A stretch of 64,000 nt of DNA, from contig NZ_FCNZ02000005.1 in the NCBI RefSeq assembly GCF_001544495.1, positions 248,001 to 312,000 on the forward strand, in the 5' to 3' direction. This stretch comes from Caballeronia telluris (GTDB lineage Bacteria > Pseudomonadota > Gammaproteobacteria > Burkholderiales > Burkholderiaceae). The translations under genes and the position numbers were made by a program. Under the pieces are notes generated by a model. The model was not told the DNA's origin. It was given only the letters and a program-made list of their open reading frames with translations, and did no database searches. How positions within the stretch are numbered: the stretch's first letter is position 1; each line of letters opens with the position of its first letter. Of the stretch, positions 1 to 9,178 are shown in pieces.

Positions 1-60
1 CGCCGTCCGCGAACGCCGCTGACGCTGCCGCGCACGCGTTACGTCGCACACGAGCGAACG

Positions 61-375
61 TCAGTGCATGCCCGCGACGGGCACGACCATCACCGGCTGC
101 GCATAGGTGACGACACGCATCGGCGCGACGGCGTATGCGGGCTGAACGACGACCATCGTCGGGCGCGGCGGCGGCAGCGGAACGACGGGCGCCGCCACCG
201 GCACGACGTAGGTCGGCGCGGCGGGAACGTAGTAGTAGACGGGACGGGGCGGCGGCGCGTAGACGATGGCGGGCGCCATGTAGGTGACGCGCACGACGGT
301 CGAAGCAGACGCGCCTTCGGAGCAGACAAGACCGAGAGCGGCGGCGGCAGAGATACTGATCATACGAAAGTTCAT
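61..375 (-). CDS. Pro/Val/Tyr-rich exported protein
   Basis: A 104-residue protein of unknown function. Residues 1-23 form a hydrophobic signal peptide ending in an alanine/serine-rich region, and the mature part is a low-complexity run of PPPRP, VVP and YYYVP motifs, as in many small Burkholderia envelope proteins. The ATG at 375 is chosen because a GAGGAA Shine-Dalgarno lies about 6 nt upstream and it places the signal peptide at the N-terminus; an in-frame extension to 504 would precede it with unlikely sequence. It is transcribed divergently from the EF-hand gene. Export is well supported; any role is unknown. Confidence 0.75.
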   Translation of the reverse strand: MNFRMISISAAAALGLVCSEGASASTVVRVTYMAPAIVYAPPPRPVYYYVPAAPTYVVPVAAPVVPLPPPRPTMVVVQPAYAVAPMRVVTYAQPVMVVPVAGMH

Positions 376-767
376 TTGATTCCTCGTGCATCGATCCGGC
401 GGCGATCGGTACGTCGAACCTTCGCGTGGGAAGGCATGCCGCCGGTGGCTCGCTTCGCGAACCGTTGAGGCGCTCGTGGCGCCGACGTTGCAAACGATAG
501 GCAAAAAGCCCGCGAAAGAGGAGCCAAAACCTATTTCATTCGATGTCGCGGGCTTTACGGCGAGGGATCATGTAGTCGCTTAAAGGCGGCGTCGAGCGAG
601 TTCGTCGCCATGACACGCCGCGACACGATTTGTAGCGAGCCGGAAATTGCCTTGCCGCGGGTGGCGTCCCTAGAATGCGTCTGTCAACGGATGACTCGCC
701 TGGAAGAAGCGGCGGCATCCGACGCAGCGAAGCGTTGAATCGATCGATGTCCGACCGGAGAACCCCG
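376..767. other. Divergent intergenic region with a long hairpin
   Basis: This holds the promoters of the exported-protein gene (minus) and the EF-hand gene (plus). The only clear structure is the 11-bp inverted repeat listed separately. No further coding sequence is convincing. Confidence 0.5.
505..556 (-). terminator. Hairpin with T-run on minus strand
   Basis: AAAGCCCGCGA (505-515) and TCGCGGGCTTT (546-556) are a perfect 11-bp inverted repeat around a 30-nt loop. Read on the minus strand the second arm runs into five T residues, as in a Rho-independent terminator. No minus-strand gene lies just before it, so it could end an untranslated small RNA or act as an attenuator about 130 nt before the exported-protein gene. 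Confidence 0.4.
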
Positions 768-1070
768 ATGAAAAAGATGCTGGCCCTCCTTGCCGCGTGT
801 AGCGCCCTTGCCTGTTCGACCGGCGCATTCGCGCAGACCGCGACTCAGCCGATGGGCGCATCGCCGCACGTCGAACACGCGATGCAGCAATTGCAGACCC
901 GATTCTCAAGCGCCAACACCACGCACGACGGCAAGCTGACTCGCGAGCAGGCCGCGTCGGGCATGCCGCGCGTCGCGCAGCATTTCGACGAAATCGACAC
1001 GCAGAAGAAGGGCTACGTCACGCTTCCGCAGATCGAGCGATTCATGCTGCAACGCGCGGCATCGCATTAA
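768..1070 (+). CDS. Exported EF-hand domain protein
   Basis: A 100-residue secreted protein. Residues 1-22 are a signal peptide (MKKMLALLAACSALACSTG, then AFAQ). The mature part carries a helix-loop-helix pair resembling EF-hands: loops around NTTHDGKLTREQ and DTQKKGYVTLPQ, of which the second keeps the D-x-K/D-x-G spacing. This suggests calcium binding in the periplasm. The ATG at 768 has a CCGGAG Shine-Dalgarno and begins exactly at the signal peptide, so the 31 upstream in-frame codons are excluded. It is monocistronic and converges on the MFS gene. The calcium-binding role is inferred from the family, and the loops are not fully canonical. Confidence 0.8.
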   Translation: MKKMLALLAACSALACSTGAFAQTATQPMGASPHVEHAMQQLQTRFSSANTTHDGKLTREQAASGMPRVAQHFDEIDTQKKGYVTLPQIERFMLQRAASH

Positions 1071-1192
1071 GCCCTACGCCACGATTGCTCGATTGCGCCC
1101 ATCGCGCTTCATGGCTCGTTGTGCGGCTTGACGTTGCTAAGGCGAGCAGAAGTCACGATGGCTAAGACAAAGGCTAACGGTGTGTCGGCTGG

Positions 1193-2359
1193 TCAGTGGA
1201 CCGTCGCCGGGCCTTCGGCGTGACGCACGGCCTTGCCGCCCGCGAAACAGACGACGAGCGCCGCCGCCAGCAGCACGCACAGCGCGAGCCGCAAGCCGAC
1301 GAATCCCGCGCCGAGCCCGATCAGCGGCGGACCCACGAGGAACCCGGCATAGCCCGCGGTCGCCGCCATCGAGACGCCGATGGCCGGCGTCGCAGTCGAG
1401 CGTCCGGCTGCGCTGAAGATTACCGGCACGATGTTGGCAAGGCCGATGCCGACCAGCCCGAAGCCCACGCAAGCCGTGACGACATTCGGCAGGCCCAGCA
1501 CCAGCGCAAGCCCCACGGTCGCGACGAGTCCGCCGGCCGCGACGACCATCGACGGACCGAAGCGCCGCACCGACACATCGCCGACGATCCGGCACGCCGC
1601 CATCGACAGCGCGAACGCGGAGTAGCCGAGCGCGGCAATGCTCGCGTCGCCGCTCAGGACCGAGCGCAGGAAGACGGCGCTCCAGTCGGCCACCGCGCCT
1701 TCCACCATCATGCAGAGAAACGCGAGCGCCGCGAGTTTCGTCACGCCGCCGCTCGGCAGCGCGAAGCCGGGAGCGGGCCTCGTCGTGCGCGGCCCTTCCT
1801 CGCGCAGCGCGAAGAGCGCAGCCGCGAGCATCAGCGCCGCGATGAAAACGTCCGGCAGCGCCAGTCCGCCGATCACATCCACGCCCGCTTTCTGAAGCAT
1901 CGCGCCAGTCGCGGCGCCGAGCAGGCCGCCCGCGCTCCAGCCCGCGTGAAACGACGACATGATCGGCGCGCGCCATTGCGACTCGATGGCGCTCGCGTGG
2001 CCGTTCATCGAGACGTCGAGTGCGCCGTTGGCCGCGCCGAGCACGACCAGCACCGCGCACAGCGACACGAGGTTCGGCATCAGCGCGGGCAGCGGCAACG
2101 CGACGACGAACGCCGCCGCGAGCAGCGCGGTGGCGCGGCCGCTGCCGAAGCGGGGCGCGAGCTTGCCCGCGAGCGGCATCGCGATGATGGCGCCGAGCGC
2201 GAACGCAAAGAGCGCGAAGCCGAGTTGGGTGTCGCTGACGGCGAGGCTTTCCTTGATGCGCGGCACTTCCACGGCCCAGGCGCCGATCCCGAATCCGTTG
2301 CCGAGGAAGACCGCGAGCGTCGCGATGCGCTCGCGCCCGAGGTTGACGGGCCGCGTCAT
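1193..2359 (-). CDS. MFS transporter, sugar/fucose-permease-like
   Basis: A 388-residue inner-membrane carrier with the alternating Ala/Gly/Leu-rich segments of a 12-helix major facilitator. The first helix pair is followed by MPLAGKLAPRFGSGRATALL, the family's loop 2-3 motif (G-x-x-x-D/G-R-x-G-R type). The length is normal for small MFS proteins. The ATG at 2359 overlaps the stop of the upstream DeoR gene by 4 nt (ATGA), so the two are translationally coupled. DeoR regulators commonly control sugar uptake, which suggests a sugar or polyol substrate; the actual substrate cannot be read from the sequence. Confidence 0.85.
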   Translation of the reverse strand: MTRPVNLGRERIATLAVFLGNGFGIGAWAVEVPRIKESLAVSDTQLGFALFAFALGAIIAMPLAGKLAPRFGSGRATALLAAAFVVALPLPALMPNLVSLCAVLVVLGAANGALDVSMNGHASAIESQWRAPIMSSFHAGWSAGGLLGAATGAMLQKAGVDVIGGLALPDVFIAALMLAAALFALREEGPRTTRPAPGFALPSGGVTKLAALAFLCMMVEGAVADWSAVFLRSVLSGDASIAALGYSAFALSMAACRIVGDVSVRRFGPSMVVAAGGLVATVGLALVLGLPNVVTACVGFGLVGIGLANIVPVIFSAAGRSTATPAIGVSMAATAGYAGFLVGPPLIGLGAGFVGLRLALCVLLAAALVVCFAGGKAVRHAEGPATVH

Positions 2360-3150
2360 GCCGATGCCTCCATCACGTTGCCGCAGGCCGCCCGCAACTG
2401 CGCGAGGCGTTCGGCGGACAGTCCGGCTTCGACGATCAGGCAATCCACCGCCGAGGCCGGCGCGACCACGAACGGCGCGGCCGTCATCAGCTTTTCCGAT
2501 GTCGCCGCGATCGCGACCACGCCGCTCGACTTCACCATTGCACGCTTGAGTTCGGCCTCTTCGGCGTCGAAGGCGGCGACGCCTTCGGCCGGATCGAACG
2601 CGCACGCGCCGAGAAAACAAACGTCGGCGCGGATCTGCTGGATTTGCAGGAGCGCGGTAGCACCCGTCGCGCCGGCCGAGCGCGCATCGACCCGGCCGCC
2701 GATCAGGATGACGTCGAAACCAGGCCGGTCGAGCAAACGCGCGCACGCCTGCGGCGAATTCGTCACGACAGTCAGATTGGCGTGGTCTGGCAGCGCGTTT
2801 GCGATGGCGACGTTCGTCGATCCGGAATCGAGCAGGACGACCTGACCCGGTTTGACGATCGACGCAGCGGTCGCGGCGAGGCTCGCCTTCCTGTCGACGG
2901 CCTCGCGCATGCGGTCCGACGCGCTGCGGTCGGCGGGCGATGCGAGCAGCGCGCCGCCGTACACGCGTTTGCAGTGTCCCGCGTCCGCGAGATCGCGCAG
3001 ATGGCGGCGAACCGTGTGCTCGGACGTGCGCAATTCGGCTGCTAGTTCCGACGCCAGCACGCGGCCATGCATGCGCAGCCGGTCCAGGATCAGCCGTTCG
3101 CGTTCGTCGGGGAGAAGTCCGTCGAGGGCGTCTTGTCGGGTTCGTTGCAT
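2356..3150 (-). CDS. DeoR-family transcriptional regulator
   Basis: A 264-residue repressor type. The N-terminal winged helix-turn-helix (about residues 15-70) contains RLRMHGRVLASELAAEL followed by the recognition segment RTSEHTVRRHLRDL. The C-terminal sugar-phosphate-sensing DeoRC domain has VLLDSGSTNVAIA and NSPQACA. The ATG at 3150 gives the usual family N-terminus; upstream in-frame starts at 3195 and 3240 add atypical residues. It is co-transcribed with, and overlaps, the MFS gene, which is probably its target. The 100 bp upstream contain repeated CGAG and AAAAAC(A/G) tracts that could be its operator, though no clean dyad was identified. Confidence 0.9.
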   Translation of the reverse strand: MQRTRQDALDGLLPDERERLILDRLRMHGRVLASELAAELRTSEHTVRRHLRDLADAGHCKRVYGGALLASPADRSASDRMREAVDRKASLAATAASIVKPGQVVLLDSGSTNVAIANALPDHANLTVVTNSPQACARLLDRPGFDVILIGGRVDARSAGATGATALLQIQQIRADVCFLGACAFDPAEGVAAFDAEEAELKRAMVKSSGVVAIAATSEKLMTAAPFVVAPASAVDCLIVEAGLSAERLAQLRAACGNVMEASA

Positions 3151-3258
3151 GGGTCGGTTGCGCTCGTGGTGCTCGTGTCTCGTAAAAACACGCATTAACG
3201 GGCACAACATATCACAATCGAGTACGCGCAACACGACCAATCGAGCAAAAACGAGCGC

Positions 3259-4110
3259 TTACGCGCTAACAAACGCCTGCACGAGCCGATTGAAAGCGCC
3301 CGCATTCGAGACGTTCATCCCATGCGACGCCCCCGCGATCGTCTCGCGGTGCGCGAAGTCGACCCAGTTAACGAGCTTGTCGACGTTGTTGCGGAACATG
3401 CGCGGACTTTTTTCGCCTTCGATCAACAGCGTGCGGCACTTGACGTCGCGCGCCGTCTCGCGCGAATAGGCGGGCAGCGGATCGCGCAACTGCTTGGGCA
3501 GCGTCGTCGCGTTGTCGATCGCCATTGCGCGAAAGCTCGCCGGGCTTCTGCGCCACGAGCCGGGCGTGCTCACCGAGTCGACGAAAAGTTCGAGGCCCGC
3601 GTCGATCTCGCCGTCCTCGATCATCGCCGCAACGCGCGTGCGCAACGCATTGGTCGCCGGCGGCAGCGCGGCGTCCGGCCTGCCGTCGATCTGCAACGGA
3701 CCGCCCGGGTCCGCGAGCGTGAGCGTCCGGACGAGCCGCGGATGCCGGCGCGCCAACTGGAACGCAACGCAGCCGCCGCGCGAGTGCCCGACGAGATTGA
3801 CCGGCGCGACGTCGATCGCCTCGATGAACTCGGCCAGTTCCGCGACGTGCGTCTCCCAGCCGAACTCGCCCTGGATGCACGCTTCGCTCGCCGGCCAGTA
3901 ATGGCTGAGGCTCACGGAGATGCAGCGGAACTGCTTCGACAGCGCGGCCGTCTGCGCACTCCAGTAACGGTAGTCGCAAAGCGATCCATGCACGAACACG
4001 AGCGGCGCGCCCTCGCCCGCCTCGACGTACGGAACGCAAATGCCCGAGGCAATCGTCGCAAACGAGATGTCGGGCACAGCCAGCAGTGAGAGATCGGTTC
4101 GCGCGTTCAT
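3259..4110 (-). CDS. Alpha/beta-fold hydrolase
   Basis: A 283-residue esterase/epoxide-hydrolase-like enzyme. It shows the oxyanion-hole segment VFVHGSLCDYRYW (residues 38-50), the nucleophile elbow GHSRGG with Ser110, and the C-terminal histidine in GASHGMN. The full catalytic set therefore appears intact. There is no signal peptide, so it acts in the cytoplasm. It is divergent from the LysR gene across about 100 bp, the classical arrangement for a LysR regulator and its target. The substrate is unknown. Confidence 0.88.
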   Translation of the reverse strand: MNARTDLSLLAVPDISFATIASGICVPYVEAGEGAPLVFVHGSLCDYRYWSAQTAALSKQFRCISVSLSHYWPASEACIQGEFGWETHVAELAEFIEAIDVAPVNLVGHSRGGCVAFQLARRHPRLVRTLTLADPGGPLQIDGRPDAALPPATNALRTRVAAMIEDGEIDAGLELFVDSVSTPGSWRRSPASFRAMAIDNATTLPKQLRDPLPAYSRETARDVKCRTLLIEGEKSPRMFRNNVDKLVNWVDFAHRETIAGASHGMNVSNAGAFNRLVQAFVSA

Positions 4111-4171
4111 CGGTGGACTCCTTTGACGCCACTATGCCGCACGACGATAATCAAGAAAATCGCATAATATT

Positions 4172-4184
4172 GATGGCATCCATC
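4172..4184. promoter_or_regulatory. Candidate LysR operator
   Basis: GATGG-CAT-CCATC is a 5-bp dyad between the divergent hydrolase and LysR genes, and it overlaps a T-N11-A match. Position and symmetry fit a LysR binding site, but arms this short can occur by chance. Confidence 0.35.
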
Positions 4185-4212
4185 TACTTTTCTGATAGCA
4201 GCGCATATCTCG

Positions 4213-5064
4213 ATGAAGGCACTCGACCTCGACGTGATGGCGATGATCGTCGCCGTAGCCGACACCGGCAACATCAGCCGGGCGGCCGAAGTCGTGCATC
4301 GTTCGCAATCGGCGGTGAGCATGCAGATCAAGACGCTCGAAACCGCGATCGGCAAGCCGCTCTTCGTGCGCAAGCCCCGCAGCGTCGTTCCGACCCAGGA
4401 CGGCGAAGTGCTGCTCACGTTCGCGCGCCGCATGCTCGCGTTGCGCGACGAAGCGTGGGCGGCCGTGGTCCGGCCCGACGTGACCGGGCGCGTGAGCATC
4501 GGCGTGCCGGACGACTACGCGTCCTCGCTTCTGCCGCCGATCCTCAAGAAGTTTTCCGCGACGTATCCGAAGGTGGAGATACAGGTGGTCGGCCTGCCGA
4601 GCGTCGCGCTCGCCCCGATGGTGAAGGACGGTTCCGTCGATCTCGTCTGCGCCACGCGCGTCAAGGGTCTCTCGGGCGAGTTCATCCGGCTCGAACCGAT
4701 GGTCTGGGCCGCCGCGCCGAGCGCCCATGAAATCTGGCGCGAGCGGCCGTTGCCGATCGCCGTGTTCCTGCCCGGCAGCGTGGCGCGCGAGAACGCCATT
4801 CGCGCGCTGGAGCGCGCGAAGATCAGCTATCGCACGTCGTATGAGAGCCCGAGCCTGCTCGGCCTGTTGACGATGGCCGAAGCCGGTCTCGCCATCGTGC
4901 CGCTCGCGCGGTGCGCCGTGCCTTCGCATTTCGCGCTGCTCGGACAGGCGCAAGGTCTGCCCGAGATCGCCGCGCTCGAAGTGGTGCTCGCGCGCAGCAC
5001 GGCGTCGAAACGGCCGCCGTGCGACTTTCTCGCGGAAAAAATCATTACGGAGTTGCGGCGCTAG
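4213..5064 (+). CDS. LysR-family transcriptional regulator
   Basis: A 283-residue regulator. The N-terminal helix-turn-helix spans residues 1-65, with the family signature from AVADTGNISRAAEVVH to SQSAVSMQIKTLE. The C-terminal periplasmic-binding-like effector domain begins near VSIGVPDDYASSLLPP. Length and layout are typical. The adjacent divergent hydrolase is the likely target. Its effector ligand cannot be deduced. Confidence 0.92.
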   Translation: MKALDLDVMAMIVAVADTGNISRAAEVVHRSQSAVSMQIKTLETAIGKPLFVRKPRSVVPTQDGEVLLTFARRMLALRDEAWAAVVRPDVTGRVSIGVPDDYASSLLPPILKKFSATYPKVEIQVVGLPSVALAPMVKDGSVDLVCATRVKGLSGEFIRLEPMVWAAAPSAHEIWRERPLPIAVFLPGSVARENAIRALERAKISYRTSYESPSLLGLLTMAEAGLAIVPLARCAVPSHFALLGQAQGLPEIAALEVVLARSTASKRPPCDFLAEKIITELRR

Positions 5065-5097
5065 GCACGCGCGACGAACGAGCGCGGGGCGGCGCGC

Positions 5098-5739
5098 TCA
5101 GGTGCCAACCACCTTCGCATACGACGGACGCTGCGTCGCCGCCGTGAACCACGCCTGCAACGAAGGCAGTTCCGGTGCGGGTTCGAGCCGTTCCGGATAA
5201 TTCCGTGCGAGCGAGTACCAGCGCTCGGCAGACAACGCGACACACACATCGGCGAGCGTGAAGCGATCTTGCGCGAGGAACGGCTGGCGCGCGAGCAATG
5301 CATCGACGATGCCGAGCATGCGCGCCGCCTGCGCGTGCGATGTCCTGATCGCGTCGTAGTTGCGCTCGTGCTCCGGCGTGCGGGTCAGACCGAGAAACGC
5401 GACGCGCAACGTCGACCATAGCGTCGCCAGTTGCCAGTCCATCCAGCGCTCGACGTCCGCGCGCGCGGCGGGATCGGCGGGCAACAGCGAATCGCCGCCG
5501 CGCGTGGCCGCCAGATAGCGAACGATGGTGTTCGATTCCCACAGCACGCGGCCGTCCTCGACGAGCGTCGGAACGAGGCCGTTTGGATTGAGCGCGCGGA
5601 ATTCGGGTGTATCGACCACGCCGAAATGCAGACCGGCGTCGATGCGCTCGAAGTCGCGGCCTTCTTCAAGACCGAGTTCGGCGAGGCACCAGAGCACCTT
5701 CTGCACGTTAATGGAACTGCGTCTGCCGTAGAGTTTCAT
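5098..5739 (-). CDS. Glutathione S-transferase
   Basis: A 213-residue cytosolic GST. The thioredoxin-like N-terminal domain begins MKLYGRRSSINVQKVLWCLAE, with the cis-Pro region in NGLVPTLVED and the glutathione-binding ESNTIVRYL. The C-terminal helical domain follows from about residue 90 (ERWMDWQLATLW). The ATG at 5739 starts at the conserved beta-1 strand; a longer in-frame extension is not family-like. It converges on the LysR gene with a 33-bp gap. The electrophile substrate is unknown; the domain order resembles beta/theta-like bacterial GSTs. Confidence 0.92.
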   Translation of the reverse strand: MKLYGRRSSINVQKVLWCLAELGLEEGRDFERIDAGLHFGVVDTPEFRALNPNGLVPTLVEDGRVLWESNTIVRYLAATRGGDSLLPADPAARADVERWMDWQLATLWSTLRVAFLGLTRTPEHERNYDAIRTSHAQAARMLGIVDALLARQPFLAQDRFTLADVCVALSAERWYSLARNYPERLEPAPELPSLQAWFTAATQRPSYAKVVGT

Positions 5740-5870
5740 GGAGCGGGTTCGTCCTTGCGAGGCGGAACATCGGGTGGGTGCCGGGCCTTGCCGCGACATG
5801 TCGCGTCGCGACGGCGGCGAAGTTCCCAATGATCCACGTACACGCCGCGTATCGCAACTCCCGGGAGACT

Positions 5871-7415
5871 TCAGGCCGCGAGCCTGAACACGCCAATGGC
5901 ACGCTTCAGTTCGTCGGCCTGTCCCGCGAGCGCGGCTGCGGCTGCCGTCGCCTGCTCCACCAGCGCGGCGTTCTGCTGCGTGACGGAATCCATCTGCGCG
6001 ATGGCGACACCCACGTGTTCGATGCCGCGCGTCTGCTCCGACGACGCGGCGGAAATCTCGCCCATGATGCCGGTCACGCGCGTCACCGCAGCGAGGATCT
6101 GCTGCATCGTCGCGCCGGACTGCTGCGCGAGGTCCTGTCCTTGAGTCACGTTGCCGACCGATTCGTCGATCAGCGTCTTCACGTCCTTCGCGGCGCTGGC
6201 GCAGCGTTGCGCCAGCGCACGGACTTCCGATGCCACGACCGCGAAGCCGCGGCCGTGCTCGCCCGCGCGCGCCGCTTCCACCGCAGCGTTCAGCGCAAGG
6301 ATGTTGGTCTGGAACGCGATGCCTTCGATCACGCCGATGATGTCGACGATCTTCTCCGAGCTTCCCGCGATGCGGTCCATCGTGGCGACCACGCCGGCGA
6401 CGACGCCGCTGCCGCTTTCCACCGTCGACGACGCGCTTTGCGCAAGCTGGCTCGCCTGGCTCGCGCTATCCGAATTGACCCGCACGGTGGACGTGAGCTC
6501 TTCCATGCTCGATGCCGTTTCGGCCAGCGACGCGGCCTGCTCTTCGGTGCGCGACGAGAGGTCGGTGTGACCGTCCGCGATGTCGCGCGACGCGGCCGTG
6601 ATGCCGTCCGCGACGAGCTTGATCTGCGCGAGGGTTTCGGTGAGGCGCGACTGCATCGCGTGCATCGAATACATCAGGCTCGCGCGATCGTTGGTGGCGA
6701 CTCGCACCGGCTCGCTGAGATCGCCATCGGCGATACGCCGGCAGATGACCGCCGCCTGTTCGGGATCGCCGCCGATGCTGCGCAGCACGCCGCGAATGAT
6801 GAACGCCATCGCGAAGGTCAGCACCGCGCCGATCGCGAAGACGATCGCCAGCGACTTCAGCACGATCGCATAGAACGCGCGGTCGATGTCGTCGATGTAG
6901 GCGCCGGTGTACACATGCCAGTCCCAGTCGCGCACGTAGTCGCCGTAAGCGATCTTCGGCAGCGGCTCGTTCTGGCCGGGCTTTGGATACAGATAGGAGG
7001 TAAGGTGGGTGCCGTCGAGTCCGTGCTTCACGATTTCCGCGGTGAAATGCTTGCCGGTGCGGTCGACGAGATCGTTGATCTTGTTCTCGGTTTCCGGGCG
7101 CACCGGGTTCAGGAGTTGCACCATGTTCGAATCGACGACGAGCAGATAGCCGTTCTCGCCGTAACGCACCGCGCGCAGGCTCGCGAGGGCGGCGGCCTTG
7201 GCGTCCGCCTCGGAAACCTTCTTGCCCTGCGCTTCTTTCACATGAAACCGCACGACGCTCATCGCCGATTGCACCTGCTCCGCAAGCGCGGTTTCGCGCT
7301 GGTGCATCAGCATCTGGCGCGTCGAAAGCGCGTTGAGCACGCAAAGCAGAATGAGGCTGAGCCAAACGAAGCCGACGGTGCTGATCAGCTTGGCCTTGAA
7401 GCTAAATTTTTTCAC
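5871..7415 (-). CDS. Methyl-accepting chemotaxis protein (single Cache)
   Basis: A 514-residue chemoreceptor. An N-terminal transmembrane helix (about 10-32) is followed by a periplasmic single-Cache domain ([24 protein letters not shown] ... [20 protein letters not shown]). Then come a second membrane helix (about 190-215), a HAMP domain and a cytoplasmic signalling domain with the hairpin tip [34 protein letters not shown] (part of the highly conserved core). The start is GTG at 7415 without a strong Shine-Dalgarno. There is no CheR-docking pentapeptide; it ends FRLAA. A good FliA-type promoter lies upstream, which fits control with the flagellar regulon. Confidence 0.95.
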   Translation of the reverse strand: MKKFSFKAKLISTVGFVWLSLILLCVLNALSTRQMLMHQRETALAEQVQSAMSVVRFHVKEAQGKKVSEADAKAAALASLRAVRYGENGYLLVVDSNMVQLLNPVRPETENKINDLVDRTGKHFTAEIVKHGLDGTHLTSYLYPKPGQNEPLPKIAYGDYVRDWDWHVYTGAYIDDIDRAFYAIVLKSLAIVFAIGAVLTFAMAFIIRGVLRSIGGDPEQAAVICRRIADGDLSEPVRVATNDRASLMYSMHAMQSRLTETLAQIKLVADGITAASRDIADGHTDLSSRTEEQAASLAETASSMEELTSTVRVNSDSASQASQLAQSASSTVESGSGVVAGVVATMDRIAGSSEKIVDIIGVIEGIAFQTNILALNAAVEAARAGEHGRGFAVVASEVRALAQRCASAAKDVKTLIDESVGNVTQGQDLAQQSGATMQQILAAVTRVTGIMGEISAASSEQTRGIEHVGVAIAQMDSVTQQNAALVEQATAAAAALAGQADELKRAIGVFRLAA

Positions 7416-7502
7416 GGTATGTCTTGGAGAAAGGACGAAGAAGCTGCGCGCCGGTTGTCCGGCACCCGTGCGGATGCCGGAGGACCCAAGCCTTACACCG
7501 TG

Positions 7503-7529
7503 ATAACGGCTGCCGCGGCGCCGTCTTTA
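7503..7529 (-). promoter_or_regulatory. Sigma-28 (FliA)-type promoter for the chemoreceptor
   Basis: On the minus strand TAAAGACG, exactly 11 nt, then GCCGTTAT. The FliA consensus is TAAAGTTT-N11-GCCGATAA, so the TAAAG core, the spacing and six of eight bases of the -10 element match. It sits about 88 nt before the GTG of the chemoreceptor. Confidence 0.65.
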
Positions 7530-7564
7530 GTTTTGCTTGCTCGCGCGGCCATGTGTCAGGCAAA

Positions 7565-7954
7565 TCAGAATGCGGTCGGCCCGACTGCGCCGACCCAGCG
7601 CTTCACCAGCGTCGGATCGGCCTCGTCCATGTAGAAGAAGTGCGTCATGCTCGGCCTGACGGGCTGCGTGCCGGGTTCGTCGAACGTCATCGTCACGATG
7701 CCGTGAAAGATCTTCAGCGACGGGCTATCGAGATATTCGACGACATCGTGATGCGCGGTGAATCCCTTGTCGATGAACTCGCGAAGGTGGTTGCGGATTG
7801 CCTCGCGTCCGTGCCAGTCGGCGACACCGAGATTGCATACGGCATCTTCGGCGAAGCAGTCGAAGCCTTTGCCGAAGGTCTTGTCGTCGATCTCCTTCCA
7901 CATGTCGAGCAGCCATTGAGGCGGTGCGGTCTTCGTCATTGTGATCGTGGTCAT
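7565..7954 (-). CDS. SnoaL-like / NTF2-fold protein
   Basis: A 129-residue cytoplasmic protein with the NTF2-like cone-fold pattern: an N-terminal helix (APPQWLLDMWKEIDDKTFGKGFDCFAEDAVCNLG), then GREAIRNHLREFIDK and alternating strands ending in MTHFFYMDEADPTLVKRW. Polyketide-cyclase-like and steroid-isomerase-like proteins share this fold, but no catalytic residues can be assigned with confidence. It is divergent from the GlxA-type regulator, which may control it. Confidence 0.75.
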   Translation of the reverse strand: MTTITMTKTAPPQWLLDMWKEIDDKTFGKGFDCFAEDAVCNLGVADWHGREAIRNHLREFIDKGFTAHHDVVEYLDSPSLKIFHGIVTMTFDEPGTQPVRPSMTHFFYMDEADPTLVKRWVGAVGPTAF

Positions 7955-8152
7955 GCCGTTCTCCGTGATTGGGGCATTGCTGTGCGTGTTGCGAGGACGC
8001 GCTGCACTTCAACCTGCATGCAGACGCTTCCCGCCGACATCAAGCAGAATAGGCGAACCGATCCGCGCTTCGTTGCCATCCTCCCCTCGCTTTCTGCCAG
8101 TGCGCCTTACACGCGACACGAAACCCTGTGGCTCTTGGAACACAACGCCGAC

Positions 8153-9148
8153 ATGCCAAAGCAACGCGTAGACGAACCTGACACGCCTCGTGTCGTCGAG
8201 ATACTGGCCTACCCGTCCGTGCAATTGCTCGACGTCACGGGTCCGCTTCAAGTGTTTGCATCCGCGAACGATATCGTCGCCGGGGCCGGTAAAAAAGCGC
8301 CCTATGCATTGAAGATCGTCGCGCCGGAAGGCGGGCATGCCGTCACGGCATCGGCGGGTGTGGGACTCGTCGCCGATCCGCTTCCAGCCATCGGATCGCC
8401 AGTGGACACGTTGATCGTCGCCGGCGGCGAGGGCGTCGATCTCGCGGCCATGGACCCCCGCCTCGTCGACTGGGTGCGCGCGCGAGCGGGCGACGCACGC
8501 CGCGTCGCTGCAATCTGCACGGGGGCGTTCCTGCTCGCCGCCACGGGGCTGCTCGACGGGCGGCGCGTCGCCACGCACTGGCAATACTGCGCGGAGCTGG
8601 AGCGGCGTTTCCCCGCGCTGAACGTGGAGCGTGAACCGATCTTCGTTCACGACGAACCGGTCTGGACATCGGCAGGCGTGACGGCCGGCGTCGATCTGGC
8701 GCTCGCCCTCGTCGAAAAGGACTTAGGACATACCGTTGCGCTGGCGGTGGCCCGCTATCTCGTCGTGTTCCTCAAGCGTCCCGGCGGCCAGGCGCAATTC
8801 AGCTCCGCCCTCTCGCTTCAAATCGCGGAGGACAAGTTCGGGGCGCTGCAAGGCTGGATCAGCCAGCACCTCGCGGACGATCTGTCGGTTCCGGTTCCCG
8901 CGGACAAAGCCGGCATGAGCGAGCGAAGTTTCAGCCGACATTTCGCGCGCGCCACCGGCATGCCGCCCGCGCGTGCGATCGAACGCCTGCGGGTCGAGGC
9001 CGCGCGTAGCCTGTTGCTGGAAACGCGCTTGCCGATCAAGCGCATTTCGCAGCGATGCGGCTTCGGGTCGGAAGAGACGATGCGTCGCAGCTTCCTGCGC
9101 GCGCTGGAAGTGACGCCGCAAGAGTATCGCCTCAGGTTCGGGACCTGA
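8153..9148 (+). CDS. GlxA-family AraC-type regulator (DJ-1/PfpI + HTH)
   Basis: A 331-residue regulator. The N-terminal DJ-1/PfpI-like domain (about 10-190) shows PSVQLLDVTGPLQVFASAN and the cysteine elbow AAICTGAFLLAATGLLDGRR followed by THW, as in GlxA/FtrA proteins. The C-terminal AraC HTH pair includes SERSFSRHFARATGMPPARAIE and ISQRCGFGSEETMRRSF. The ATG at 8153 gives the standard N-terminus; in-frame codons continue upstream to 8018 or beyond, so the start is uncertain. It is divergent from the SnoaL-like gene. The ligand is unknown. Confidence 0.9.
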   Translation: MPKQRVDEPDTPRVVEILAYPSVQLLDVTGPLQVFASANDIVAGAGKKAPYALKIVAPEGGHAVTASAGVGLVADPLPAIGSPVDTLIVAGGEGVDLAAMDPRLVDWVRARAGDARRVAAICTGAFLLAATGLLDGRRVATHWQYCAELERRFPALNVEREPIFVHDEPVWTSAGVTAGVDLALALVEKDLGHTVALAVARYLVVFLKRPGGQAQFSSALSLQIAEDKFGALQGWISQHLADDLSVPVPADKAGMSERSFSRHFARATGMPPARAIERLRVEAARSLLLETRLPIKRISQRCGFGSEETMRRSFLRALEVTPQEYRLRFGT

Positions 9149-9178
9149 CGCGGCGCAGGTGTCGCGGCTTGGGCTTAG

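Noticed and set aside
1196..2845. 549-codon plus-strand ORF across the MFS and DeoR genes
   Set aside because: Low-complexity Arg/Glu/His-rich translation, antisense to two clear genes.
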